Assembly: GCF_900104695.1 (NCBI RefSeq)
Contig: NZ_FNSW01000001.1
Location: forward strand, 5,004,501-5,068,500
From: Paenibacillus sp. GP183
Lineage (GTDB): Bacteria > Bacillota > Bacilli > Paenibacillales > NBRC-103111
Direction of reading: 5' to 3'
DNA: 64,000 nt
Shown: piece after piece, positions 55,035-63,646 of the stretch
Layout of the letters: the number at the start of each line of letters is the position of its first letter
How positions within the stretch are numbered: the stretch's first letter is position 1
Made by a program: the position numbers and the translations under genes
Notes under the pieces: model-generated
What the model was told of the DNA's origin: nothing
The model's database searches: none
The model's input: only the letters and a program-made list of their open reading frames with translations

Positions 55035-56874
55035 TAGCTTCTCGGAATAACAAAATCCCTTACTGGTTCTAGCCTCACGGCTAGGGCTTTTTTCGTTTCA
55101 CCTCAAAAAATAGGGGCGGACGAAAATTTCCCTTGACATTTCTAAATCACCTTAATAATCGCCAGGAAGGCATCTTTTTTCGCCTATCTTACTGAGAATT
55201 GGGTGTTTTTATTGCTTCCAGTCCCGCGATCCCATTCAGCATTTATTCGTTTTGCCGTCGAGCATTTGAAAAAGGAGTACAGTCCCGAATTTATGCAGCA
55301 ATTCTACTCAGATCTCATCAACTGGGTGTCGGCAATCGATTTGTCCCAAACGACTTCTCTCTTGAAACACAGATACTCAGCAAGTCCCAAAGGCCGTAAA
55401 CCTCGCGACCCCGCGGATCTTCTTCGCAGCTTGCTTCTCATGCACAAGCTTCAGGTGGTAAGCATCGACGATTGGGTCTACAAGCTGCGAACTCTTCCTG
55501 TCTACGCCATCCTTAGCGGCTTTATCAAAGATGACACGCCTGGCGTGGGAACCTTCTATGATTTCTTCCGTCGTCTTTGGCTCTCGGAGGGCGCTCACAA
55601 AACCGGCCGAAACAAAAGGCCGCTTCGCAAGCCGCGCGAGAAAGGCAAGAAGAACGAAAAACTCGACCCTAGAAATCCGAAGATTACCGACAAGCTTGTC
55701 GCTCGTGTGCTGCGTTCTGCAGGTTCCATTCATTACGCTTCAAAAGAGCATGATCTTCTTCAGCGATTGTTTCAATCCCAATTCGTCCTACCCTCTGCCA
55801 CCATAGGATTGCTTGGTGATACGAACGCGCTTAGTGTCATTGGTGATGGTTCTGCGGTTGAAACAGGCGCCCGTTCCTTCGGCAAATTCCTTTGTGACTG
55901 CCGCAAAGGCGGAAACTGGAAGTGCGGCTGTAAGCGGCAGTTCTCAGATCCCGACGCCAATTGGGGCTGGGACAGCTACCGTGAAAAGTACTACTTCGGC
56001 CGAACGCTTTACGTGTTTTGCGCCGCGGACAGCCCTCATGATTTACCCATCTATTTGCGCTATTTCCGCGCAAGTCAGCACGACTCGGTGTCTTGGATAT
56101 GCGGGTACCAAGAGCTACGCCACTGGTACCCACATTGGAAGTTCGGAGAGGCAATTCTGGATTCCGCCCACGACTCGCTCCCCATATATACCATGCTCGA
56201 ACACGATGATGTTTGCACCATCATCGACCTGAATCTCAGGCGTTGGAGCAAGCTGGTACAAGATGATTTTACCATTGGAAAGGACGGTGTGCCTATCTGT
56301 CCAATCGGTCGAAAGATGGTTCATTGGGGTAAGCTTGCCAAGACCCATCGCCGGAAGTGGCGTTGCCCTGCGAAGTGCGGCAACTGGTTCTGTGAGACCC
56401 CGTGCTCACCCTCCAAATACGGAAGAACATTTTATACGTCCACATCCGATAACCCTCGGCTCTTTCCCCGCATTCGCCGAGATAGTAAGGAGTGGCGTAT
56501 CCGGTATGCCAAGCGTACTGCTGTGGAACGATGCAATAAGCGTCAAAAGATTGATTACAAGCTGGAAAATTCTAAGGGCAGAAGCTCCCGCCACTGGACC
56601 ATACGCACAACGTTAATCGCCATGTGCCAACATGCGGACGCTTGGTTTGAAGTGACTAAGAAGAACAAACAGATCTTCGCCGTTAAAGAATGGCTCGAAG
56701 CAGCAAGTGCCGCTTAAAGTCTGCCTAACTATACCTTTTGAAAAACCCGACTTTCTCGGTTTGTTTGCCATGCCGATTTCTGAAAACCATTTTCATGAAC
56801 GAGTCTGTCATGCCTTTCTGGCTCACTCACCCCTCATTTAGGCTCAAAATTGTTTGTTAATTCCGAGCTCCTTC
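55035..56874 (+). mobile_element. Insertion sequence, copy 2, tandem with copy 1
   Basis: A 1840-bp second copy in the same orientation, separated from copy 1 only by ATTATA. The inverted ends and the internal terminator are as in copy 1. By reading, the pair differs at one T of the T-run, one base in the leader (TTCC/TTCT), the codon after GTG, one Asp/Glu codon and one Leu/Phe codon. Such identity points to a recent event. Confidence 0.9.
55203..56717 (+). CDS. Transposase of IS copy 2
   Basis: A 504-residue transposase, the same protein as in copy 1 except for residue 2 (Phe for Ile), the SEGAHK segment (Glu for Asp) and WKFGEA (Phe for Leu). All three catalytic residues and both Cys sets are kept. 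GTG 55203 is the start, TTG 55212 the alternative. Confidence 0.9.
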   Translation: MFLLLPVPRSHSAFIRFAVEHLKKEYSPEFMQQFYSDLINWVSAIDLSQTTSLLKHRYSASPKGRKPRDPADLLRSLLLMHKLQVVSIDDWVYKLRTLPVYAILSGFIKDDTPGVGTFYDFFRRLWLSEGAHKTGRNKRPLRKPREKGKKNEKLDPRNPKITDKLVARVLRSAGSIHYASKEHDLLQRLFQSQFVLPSATIGLLGDTNALSVIGDGSAVETGARSFGKFLCDCRKGGNWKCGCKRQFSDPDANWGWDSYREKYYFGRTLYVFCAADSPHDLPIYLRYFRASQHDSVSWICGYQELRHWYPHWKFGEAILDSAHDSLPIYTMLEHDDVCTIIDLNLRRWSKLVQDDFTIGKDGVPICPIGRKMVHWGKLAKTHRRKWRCPAKCGNWFCETPCSPSKYGRTFYTSTSDNPRLFPRIRRDSKEWRIRYAKRTAVERCNKRQKIDYKLENSKGRSSRHWTIRTTLIAMCQHADAWFEVTKKNKQIFAVKEWLEAASAA

Positions 56875-56880
56875 ATTATA
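56875..56880. repeat. Target-site duplication, right
   Basis: ATTATA after IS copy 2. Joining 53181 to 56875 restores a short intergenic region between the AraC gene and fucU. Confidence 0.7.
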
Positions 56881-56970
56881 GATCAAAATAGAGTACTTTT
56901 ACATCAATATATGAAATTTATTATGCTTTTAAGACTGCTATAATAAGGATTAAAAAAGGGAGTGTTCTTT

Positions 56971-57399
56971 ATGTTGAAAGGGATTTCAAAGCTGATCTCG
57001 CCAGAATTGATCAAAATATTAATGGAAATGGGCCATGGTGATGAAATCGTCATAGCTGACGGTAATTTTCCCGCTGCCAGTCATGCAGCGCGTCTGGTTC
57101 GCGCAGATGGACATGATATTTCCGAGCTGCTGAAAGCCATCTTACAATTACTCCCGCTGGATACCTATAGTGAACATCCTGTCGGGTTGATGGCTGTTGT
57201 AGCGGGTGATCCGGTGGAGACACCGATCTGGGAGGTCTATCAATCGATCGTGGATGAGAGTGCGGAAAGAAGCATTTCCATTGAACAGATAGAGCGTTTT
57301 GCTTTTTATGAGAGAGCCAGGAAGGCATACGCGGTTATAGCTACAGGTGAAGGCGCGTTGTATGCAAATATTATTTTAAAAAAAGGTGTCATCGCTTGA
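56971..57399 (+). CDS. fucU: RbsD/FucU family sugar mutarotase
   Basis: A 142-residue protein from ATG 56971 (AAAGGGAG upstream). The start MLKGISKLISPELIKILMEM, then GHGDEIVIADGNFPA near residue 21 (catalytic His), is typical of FucU, which interconverts anomers of L-fucose and related sugars such as L-galactose. YANIILKKGVI ends it. TATAAT at 56939-56944 lies 26 nt upstream. The stop overlaps the uxaB start by one base (TGATG). In this operon an L-sugar role is plausible. Confidence 0.88.
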   Translation: MLKGISKLISPELIKILMEMGHGDEIVIADGNFPAASHAARLVRADGHDISELLKAILQLLPLDTYSEHPVGLMAVVAGDPVETPIWEVYQSIVDESAERSISIEQIERFAFYERARKAYAVIATGEGALYANIILKKGVIA

Positions 57400-58922
57400 T
57401 GAAAACACATCATGAGATCAAACAATCAATTTTGCCGATACTTAACCATTCTTTGCTGAATGCTGAACAAACCTCGCAATATGAACAGATGCTGATGTAT
57501 CCGGTGAAGGTTTTGCAAATCGGAGAAGGTAATTTTCTGCGTGCTTTTGCAGATTGGATGATTCAGGCCTGCAATCGTCAGGGATTGTTTAAAGGGAGTA
57601 TCACTGTTATTCAGCCTCGCCCGACAGGCAAAGCGAAGATCGAGGAGCTTCAGCGGCAGGACGGGTTGTATACGTTGATCGTGCGCGGCTTTCGTGGAGG
57701 CAGGCAGGTAGAAGAGAAGGAAATCATTACGGTCTTCTCTCAAGCTTTGGATCCTTACGGGCATTGGGAGGAATTTCTCAAGCTAGCCGAAAATCCCGAA
57801 CTGGATATTGTTTTGTCCAATACGACAGAAGCGGGTTTGACTTACCATCCCGTCGATTGGGAGCAAGGTCAGCCCATCGCATCCTTCCCGGGGAAGCTTA
57901 CGGCATTTTTATATCGGCGCTTCACCCGATTTGCCGGTGATCCAGGAAAAGGGCTTATGCTTCTGCCCTGTGAGCTTCTGGAAAGCAACGGCGATTTATT
58001 GAAAGAAATCGTGCTAAAGCACGCTGTGGATTGGAAGTTCCCCCAAGAGTTTCAAATTTGGATCCATCAGCATAATCATTTTCTCAATTCCTTAGTGGAC
58101 CGGATTGCAACCGGATATCCGGCTTCCGAAGCGGAGAGCTTGTTCACCGAGTGGGGCTATGAAGACAAGCTGCTGAACACCACTGAGCCATATTATTTAT
58201 GGGCTATTGAAGGAAAACCCGAGTTAGATGCCAGGTTTCCATTGCAGCAAGCCGGGCTAAATGTGCATTGGGTCGATGATCTAAGGCCTTTTCAGCTTAG
58301 AAAAGTGCGGATTCTTAATGGCGCTCATACATTCCTGACTTCAATAGGGCTTCTGCATGGATTGAACGAGGTGCGGGAAGTTGTGGAGCATCCGGTTTAC
58401 GGCATATGGGTGCGGGAAGCCATTATGCATGAAATCGTTCCTTCCCTGCCTCTGCCGCAAGACGAGCTGCAGATCTATGCGGAAGAAGTGCTGGAGAGAT
58501 TCTTGAATCCGTTTATCCGGCATCGATTGACCGATATTGCAATGAACAGCCTATCCAAGTTCAAGGTTCGGCTTTTGCCGACTCTGGAGAACTATCTGGA
58601 GCGTGAAGGCAAGCTTCCCCATTTGATCACGGAGGCATTCGCCTCGCTGCTGCTGCTCTACCATGTAAGCAAGGATGAAGATGATAAGTTCATCGGCAGC
58701 AGGTTAAACGGAGAAATCGTTGTGTTAAAAGACGATCTGGAGGCGCTGCAATTCCTAGCTGACGCTTGGCAGCAATTTGATCAAAACAGTATGACCCTGC
58801 AGGAGTTGATTTGTGGAATTTTAGCTAATAGTGGGTTGTGGGGCAAAGACCTGAACGAACTGCCAGGACTGGCAGAATCGCTTCGGGATACAATGACAAA
58901 CTTGAGGGGGAACTTACCATGA
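57399..58922 (+). CDS. uxaB: Tagaturonate reductase (altronate oxidoreductase)
   Basis: A 507-residue member of the mannitol dehydrogenase superfamily, from ATG 57399. VLQIGEGNFLRAFADWMIQA is the NAD-binding start near residue 38, with VLSNTTEAGLTYH near 131 and the C-terminal domain with the active-site region ILNGAHTFLTSIGLL near 306. It reduces D-tagaturonate to D-altronate with NADH. It is coupled to fucU upstream and to the uxaA remnant downstream (ATGA overlap). The neighbours point to L-galactonate or galacturonate breakdown. Confidence 0.9.
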   Translation: MKTHHEIKQSILPILNHSLLNAEQTSQYEQMLMYPVKVLQIGEGNFLRAFADWMIQACNRQGLFKGSITVIQPRPTGKAKIEELQRQDGLYTLIVRGFRGGRQVEEKEIITVFSQALDPYGHWEEFLKLAENPELDIVLSNTTEAGLTYHPVDWEQGQPIASFPGKLTAFLYRRFTRFAGDPGKGLMLLPCELLESNGDLLKEIVLKHAVDWKFPQEFQIWIHQHNHFLNSLVDRIATGYPASEAESLFTEWGYEDKLLNTTEPYYLWAIEGKPELDARFPLQQAGLNVHWVDDLRPFQLRKVRILNGAHTFLTSIGLLHGLNEVREVVEHPVYGIWVREAIMHEIVPSLPLPQDELQIYAEEVLERFLNPFIRHRLTDIAMNSLSKFKVRLLPTLENYLEREGKLPHLITEAFASLLLLYHVSKDEDDKFIGSRLNGEIVVLKDDLEALQFLADAWQQFDQNSMTLQELICGILANSGLWGKDLNELPGLAESLRDTMTNLRGNLP

Positions 58923-59038
58923 ACGATACAGTCATACTTCATCCGAATGATCATGTGGCCATCGCATTAAAACCGCTAAACGAAGAGCTTTCGCAGCAGG
59001 TTCTGCAGATTCTGGAACCCATTCATAATAAATCCTGA
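58919..59038 (+). pseudogene. uxaA: Truncated altronate dehydratase (N-terminal fragment)
   Basis: Thirty-nine codons (MNDTVILHPNDHVAIALKPL and then a divergent tail ending IHNKS). The first ~20 residues match the UxaA N-terminus, ILHPNDNVAVALKPL, which opens the SAF domain. UxaA proteins have about 490 residues, so over 90% is missing; the tail after residue 21 is probably not UxaA. It overlaps uxaB by 4 nt, the normal coupling in uxaB-uxaA operons. A deletion within the gene is the simplest reading. It could also be a small SAF-like protein, which I consider less likely. Confidence 0.6.
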
Positions 59039-59099
59039 CCAAGCGGAAGACCGAGTACAATCACAATATTCTTGTCTAAAGAGAAGGTGGGATTGCATA

Positions 59100-60116
59100 T
59101 TGAAGGAGATAGTATGTCAGCAGGCAGATGAATTTAAAATGATCGATGTAGCTGAACCTGTTGCTGGGACCGGCGAAGCTTTGGTGCGAATTCGGCGAAT
59201 TGGCATTTGCGGTACGGATTATCATGCGTTTAAAGGGAATCAGCCTTTTTTCAGTTATCCGCGTGTGCTTGGGCACGAGCTTGCGGGAGTCATTGAGGCC
59301 ATGGGTGAAGGTGGACCTGACTCATTGGCGGTGGGCGACCAGGTGTCTATCATTCCTTATTTGCAATGCGGAACTTGTATTGCTTGCCGCAACGGCAAAA
59401 GCAACTGCTGCACAAATATGCGTGTACTGGGCGTGCATACGGATGGAGGAATGCGTGAGGTGATAGCAGTTCCTGCTGATCATCTAATAAATACAAATGG
59501 TATCACTTTGGATCAGGCTGCGATTTTGGAGCCGCTCAGCATAGGTGCCCATGCCGTGAGACGATCCGGTCTAGCGGCGGGAGAGCTGGCGCTTGTGATT
59601 GGCGGCGGGCCGATTGGTCTCGGTGTAATGGCATTTGCCAAGCAGCGGGGTGCAGCGGTAATCGCCATGGACGTAAACGAGAAGCGGTTGAACTTTTGCC
59701 GCGATTGGGCTAAGGTGGATGAAACGGTGCATGTGAAAAATAACCCTTTGCAGCAGCTGATGAAGCTGTCGAATGGTGATTTGCCGACGGTGGTCTTTGA
59801 TGCGACCGGGAGTGCCAAATCCATGACCGATGCTTTTCAATATGTTTCGCATGGCGGCCGATTGGTATATGTGGGTCTGGTGAAAGTGGACATTACGTTC
59901 TCCGATCCAGAATTTCACAAGAAGGAGCTCACCTTGATGGGCAGCCGCAATGCGACGCTAGAAGATTTTGATGTTGTGCTGTATGCTGTGCGCGGCGGTT
60001 CAATTGATACTGATCGCTACATTACGCACCGTGCAGGCTTCGATCAAATGATCGATGAGTTCAAGAACTGGTTGAATCCCGAATCCGGCGTGATTAAAGC
60101 TATAATTGAAGTATAA
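59100..60116 (+). CDS. lgoD: Zinc-dependent alcohol dehydrogenase, L-galactonate-5-dehydrogenase-like
   Basis: A 338-residue MDR enzyme from TTG 59100 (GAAGGTGG upstream). The catalytic zinc ligands are in GICGTDYHAFKG and GHELAGVIE (near 36-60); structural zinc cysteines are CGTCIACRNGKSNC near 95. The NAD motif is VIGGGPIGLGVMAFAK near 163. The segments GNQPFFSYPRVLGHE and SDPEFHKKELTLMGSRNAT are close to what I recall of E. coli LgoD (YjjN), which oxidises L-galactonate to D-tagaturonate, the substrate of UxaB. The gene context strongly supports this activity, but the substrate is inferred. Confidence 0.75.
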   Translation: MKEIVCQQADEFKMIDVAEPVAGTGEALVRIRRIGICGTDYHAFKGNQPFFSYPRVLGHELAGVIEAMGEGGPDSLAVGDQVSIIPYLQCGTCIACRNGKSNCCTNMRVLGVHTDGGMREVIAVPADHLINTNGITLDQAAILEPLSIGAHAVRRSGLAAGELALVIGGGPIGLGVMAFAKQRGAAVIAMDVNEKRLNFCRDWAKVDETVHVKNNPLQQLMKLSNGDLPTVVFDATGSAKSMTDAFQYVSHGGRLVYVGLVKVDITFSDPEFHKKELTLMGSRNATLEDFDVVLYAVRGGSIDTDRYITHRAGFDQMIDEFKNWLNPESGVIKAIIEV

Positions 60117-60177
60117 CCAGAAGAATGAGCATTTCTTAATAAGCAAATAAATCAGTCATTGGAAGGCAGGCTCATAC

Positions 60178-60942
60178 ATGAAATATTCATTGTGTATCGG
60201 TGCGTATCCGGGAAAAGATGCTGTGTATCATTTGGAAAAGGTGAAAGAGCATGGTTTTGACGGATTGGAGTACTATGCTTGGTGGGAGCTTGGAGATCTG
60301 GAGCTTTTTACTGCGGAGCAGAAGAGAATTGGAGTCGGTATTATCGGGACTTGTACCAGAGAATTTAATCTCGTGGATCCAGCGTATAGGGAGAAGTATT
60401 TGAATGGCATCGAACAAACGATAAAAGCTTGCCAAAAGCTTGGCATCCCTTCGATCATCACCCAAACAGGAAAGGAAATAGATGGAGTTCCGCGAGAATT
60501 GCAGCGGCAAGCGATGATTGAAACCCTGAAGCTGTGCACACCGCTGTTGGAAGGCACAGGTATCGTGCTGGAAGTGGAGCCGCTCAATGGGCTGGTCAAT
60601 CATCCCGGCCATTATTTGCAGCGATCGGACGAAGCCGTTCAGGTGATGGATGCGGTGGATCATCCGCAGGTGAAGCTGGTCTTTGATGTGTACCACCAGC
60701 AGATCACCGAGGGAAATGTCATCCGCAACGCGACAGCCTATGTGGATCGCATCCATCACTATCACATCGCGGATAATCCGGGACGCCATCAACCGGGAAC
60801 CGGGGAGCTGAATTATCTTAGCATCCTCAGAGCTATTCAGGGAACCGGTTTTGACGGCTTTGTTGGACTCGAATGCGGGTTCAAAGGCGATACCGATGAA
60901 GCCATTCAGGCATTCAAAAGCACGATATTGGACCAATTGTGA
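60178..60942 (+). CDS. Hydroxypyruvate isomerase-like TIM barrel protein
   Basis: A 254-residue AP-endonuclease-2-fold isomerase. VLEVEPLNGLVNHPGHYLQ near residue 124 has the metal-binding Glu, VFDVYHQQITEGN near 165 the Asp/His, and HYHIADNPGRHQPGTGELNY near 199 is the hydroxypyruvate isomerase signature. The family converts hydroxypyruvate and tartronate semialdehyde or epimerises keto sugars; which one is unknown. GGAAGGCAGG precedes ATG 60178. It ends the uxaB-lgoD operon at a strong terminator. Confidence 0.8.
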   Translation: MKYSLCIGAYPGKDAVYHLEKVKEHGFDGLEYYAWWELGDLELFTAEQKRIGVGIIGTCTREFNLVDPAYREKYLNGIEQTIKACQKLGIPSIITQTGKEIDGVPRELQRQAMIETLKLCTPLLEGTGIVLEVEPLNGLVNHPGHYLQRSDEAVQVMDAVDHPQVKLVFDVYHQQITEGNVIRNATAYVDRIHHYHIADNPGRHQPGTGELNYLSILRAIQGTGFDGFVGLECGFKGDTDEAIQAFKSTILDQL

Positions 60943-60952
60943 AATGGAAAGT

Positions 60953-60989
60953 AAAAGAGGAGCTCTTTTGTAAAGGAGCTCCTCTTTTG
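60953..60989 (+). terminator. Terminator after the hyi-like gene
   Basis: A perfect 13-bp stem AAAAGAGGAGCTC / GAGCTCCTCTTTT separated by TTTTGTAAAG. Flanking runs make it effective on both strands. Confidence 0.85.
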
Positions 60990-60999
60990 TGAATTTAGT

Positions 61000-61488
61000 C
61001 GTTAAATCAAACAAGCGCATGAGCTTTCATGCGATTATTTGTATGGTTTGAAGGTTATAAGGTGCTGAAGCTGACTTGGCTTAGATGGGATTGGGCCGGA
61101 TTGGGATAAGATAGGATCGGATCGGGAGCTCAGATGTATTTCATACATCTAATTTCTTGAAGCAGCCGATTTTCGGACAAATGAGATGTAATTCCTACAT
61201 CTAAAACAGCCTTTTTAATCGATTCCAGCTTGCTTAAGGAAAAATAGATGCAGGTTTTGCATCTAACTGTCTCAAAACGAAGCATATCGAAATTCCGGAT
61301 GTACTTTCTGCATTTGGATCATCAGACATCGCTGATTTGGATCTCGAAACGAAGCAAACCGAAATTCCTACATTTATCTCCCGCCCTTTCCCCACGATCT
61401 AAAACCCCAAGGGTGTTGCGAGACGGTGTATCTACATTCTGCAGCTCGATGACCCAGCAACGCCGATACCGGCTTTACCTGGCTGTTT
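61000..61488. other. Gene-free region with a palindrome array
   Basis: Nearly 500 bp without a supported gene between convergent operons. It contains a short GGATTGGG/GGATCGG-rich stretch (61087-61128), the palindrome array 61132-61315, and a further half unit near 61368. Nothing else is recognised. Confidence 0.75.
61132..61315. repeat. Array of AGATGTA-N5-TACATCT palindromes
   Basis: Four 19-nt units: AGATGTA/TACATCT at 61132-61150 and 61184-61202, AGATGCA/TGCATCT at 61246-61264 (both arms changed), and GGATGTA/TGCATTT at 61297-61315 (pairing kept by G-U). Steps are 52, 62 and 51 bp. Between units the pieces AACGAAGC and CGAAATTCC also recur. Confidence 0.75.
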
Positions 61489-62439
61489 CTAGCTCCGCGA
61501 AGGCTTGCCTTCTGCTGATAAATCAAGCCATGCCATTTCATCGGCGGTCAGCTTGATTTGTGCGCCTTCCTGGCAGGAACGCATTTCCGCTTCGCTGCGC
61601 GGGCCGATCAAGGCGCAGGAGGGGAAAGGCTGGTTCAGCACGTAGGCCAACGCGATCTGTATGGCCGTGGCTCCTTTTTCCTGCCCGAGCTGCTGTGCCC
61701 GGCGCAGCCGTTCCCAGTTCGCATCGCTGTAGAATACGCGGACCAGATCGGCATGCTCCCGGTTGTCCGGTGTGAAACGGCCGCTGAAGAAACCTCGCGC
61801 TTGTGAAGACCAAGACAGCAATGGCATTTGATGAGCCTCATGCCAATGGAGGGTCTCTTCATCAGCGGAAACGCAGCCCGCCCAAAATGGCTCATTGGCT
61901 TTAGCCAAGCTGAGATTGGGGCTGCTGAAGCTAAAGCCGACGAGGCCATGCTGTCTGGCATAGTCAGCAGCTTCTTGAAGCCGCGAATAGGTCCAGTTCG
62001 ATGCGCCGATGGACTCGATCCTGCCGGCTTCGATATGCTCATTTAACGCTTCGAGAATAGGACCGACAGGGACTTGAGGGTCATCCCTATGCAGAGCGTA
62101 CATCTCCACTGAGCTGACACACAGCCGATCCAGGCTTGTCATTAAATCACTGCGAATAGCATCGGCATTCACACGCGGCCCACTTGAGTCATGGTGCGCG
62201 CCTTTAGTGAGGATGTTAATGTCCGTACGCTTGCCGGTTTCCTCCAGCCATCTGCCAATGGCTTGCTCACTCTCGCCGCCGCAATAAACAAATGCGGTAT
62301 CCAAAGTATTCCCGCCAATCTGCAAATAATGGTCCATGATGGCGCTGACTTCATCCGGATTGTTCAATTTGAAAAAGTCGGTTCCCATTATCAATTGGGA
62401 TACAGGCTTCGATAAACCTTTTATCGATATTGTTTTCAT
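61489..62439 (-). CDS. Aldo/keto reductase
   Basis: A 316-residue (beta/alpha)8 reductase starting MKTISIKGLSKPVSQLIMGT. The catalytic Asp and Tyr are in TLDTAFVYCGGESEQAIGRW near residue 45, Lys in INILTKGAHHD near 79, and His in YALHRDDPQ near 115. The NADP-binding end has ALIGPRSEAEM near 280. Its sugar substrate is unknown. AGGAGACTC precedes ATG 62439. It lies 66 nt after the Gfo/Idh gene on the same strand, so the two are probably one operon, convergent with the uxaB operon. Confidence 0.88.
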   Translation of the reverse strand: MKTISIKGLSKPVSQLIMGTDFFKLNNPDEVSAIMDHYLQIGGNTLDTAFVYCGGESEQAIGRWLEETGKRTDINILTKGAHHDSSGPRVNADAIRSDLMTSLDRLCVSSVEMYALHRDDPQVPVGPILEALNEHIEAGRIESIGASNWTYSRLQEAADYARQHGLVGFSFSSPNLSLAKANEPFWAGCVSADEETLHWHEAHQMPLLSWSSQARGFFSGRFTPDNREHADLVRVFYSDANWERLRRAQQLGQEKGATAIQIALAYVLNQPFPSCALIGPRSEAEMRSCQEGAQIKLTADEMAWLDLSAEGKPSRS

Positions 62440-62505
62440 AGTTTATGAGTCTCCTTTCTTGAGTCAGGTTTAGGTAATTCATGAATTATTGGTTCTAAGT
62501 TTCGA

Positions 62506-63513
62506 CTAGTTAGGAATCACTATACGAGCATGCTCCCGAGCTGATTGCAAGCAAGCATCGATCACGCGCATGTTGCGAACAGCATCCATAGATTCGAAGC
62601 GCAGTGGCTTTTTCCCCCAAACCGCATAGGCCATATCATCCGCTTGCAAAGCATACTGATTCACATCAGGTACAGCAACTTCTCTGCGGCCTTCCTTGGT
62701 GATGACAAAGAAATTACTGCCAGGGCTCGGAGGAGTTACAAAAGCGGATGGAAGCTCAATTCGCCCTAGATCTCCAAGCACTTCCAACGTATTTCTGCCA
62801 GCTGCCCACATCCCGCAATCAAAGGTAAGAGCCACGCCGCCAGTAAACTCAAGCAGCCCGGAGGCCATCATATCCACATCATCATGCTCAGGCGAAAAGA
62901 AAGCGTGCATCGTGGCCGCATTTGGCTCCTGCTCCAAAAGATAACGCGCTGCGCTGATCGGATAGCATCCCACATCGTACAGGGAGCCGCCGCCCATGAA
63001 GCGGTGAAAGCGGACATTGCTGCCGGAAGCCGCATTATTAAAAGTAAAAGCACCGTGGATGCCGCGAATCGATCCGATTTCTCCAGAGCGAATAATCTCC
63101 TTGATCCCATCATATCGCGGGTGATGCCTATACATGAACGCTTCAGCCAACTGTACGCCTGCTTGCTCGCAAGCCGTGACCATCTTTTCTGCCTGTGCAG
63201 CATCGAGGGCAATAGGCTTCTCGCAAAGTACATGTTTTCCAGCTTGAGCAGCGCGCAGGGTCCATTCCATATGCAGGTGATTGGGCAGCGGAATGTAAAC
63301 GGCATCAATTTCGCTGTCGGCCAAAAGCTCCTCGTAGCTTCCGTAAGCTTTGTCGATGTTTAATTGGGCAGCCATCTCTTTGGACTTGGCCAAATCCCGA
63401 CTGGCAATAGCCGCCACAACTCCGGTTTCCGATGCTCGGATACCTGGAATCACAGCGCGTACGGCAATCCCTGCACAGCCGAGAATCCCCCATCTTAATT
63501 GATTTGCACCCAT
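62506..63513 (-). CDS. Gfo/Idh/MocA family oxidoreductase
   Basis: A 335-residue NAD(P)-dependent sugar oxidoreductase. The Rossmann motif is WGILGCAGIAVRAVIPGI near residue 8. The signature lysine is in VLCEKPIALDA near 94. GGSLYDVGCYPISAARYLL near 174 carries the DxxCY-type active site. Substrate unknown; family members act on xylose, inositol, glucose-fructose and others. GAAGGATGTG precedes ATG 63513. It is divergent from a second AraC gene. Confidence 0.88.
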   Translation of the reverse strand: MGANQLRWGILGCAGIAVRAVIPGIRASETGVVAAIASRDLAKSKEMAAQLNIDKAYGSYEELLADSEIDAVYIPLPNHLHMEWTLRAAQAGKHVLCEKPIALDAAQAEKMVTACEQAGVQLAEAFMYRHHPRYDGIKEIIRSGEIGSIRGIHGAFTFNNAASGSNVRFHRFMGGGSLYDVGCYPISAARYLLEQEPNAATMHAFFSPEHDDVDMMASGLLEFTGGVALTFDCGMWAAGRNTLEVLGDLGRIELPSAFVTPPSPGSNFFVITKEGRREVAVPDVNQYALQADDMAYAVWGKKPLRFESMDAVRNMRVIDACLQSAREHARIVIPN

Positions 63514-63646
63514 GAAAAATTACACATCCTTCAACAAATTATAGTATGATATTGTTATTATAATATTTTAAAAAATGGATTTATATAATAATATATTATT
63601 CTTGATACAAGAAAATTGTTATTGCGAGAGGAAAGGAGATGAAAAC

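Noticed and set aside
58838-58918. N-terminal extension of the uxaA fragment
   Set aside because: The frame is open upstream by chance within uxaB; the ATG at 58919 matches the known UxaA start and overlap.
60187-61020. 277-codon reverse-strand ORF
   Set aside because: It mirrors the hydroxypyruvate isomerase-like gene, crosses its terminator and shows no domain; a shadow.
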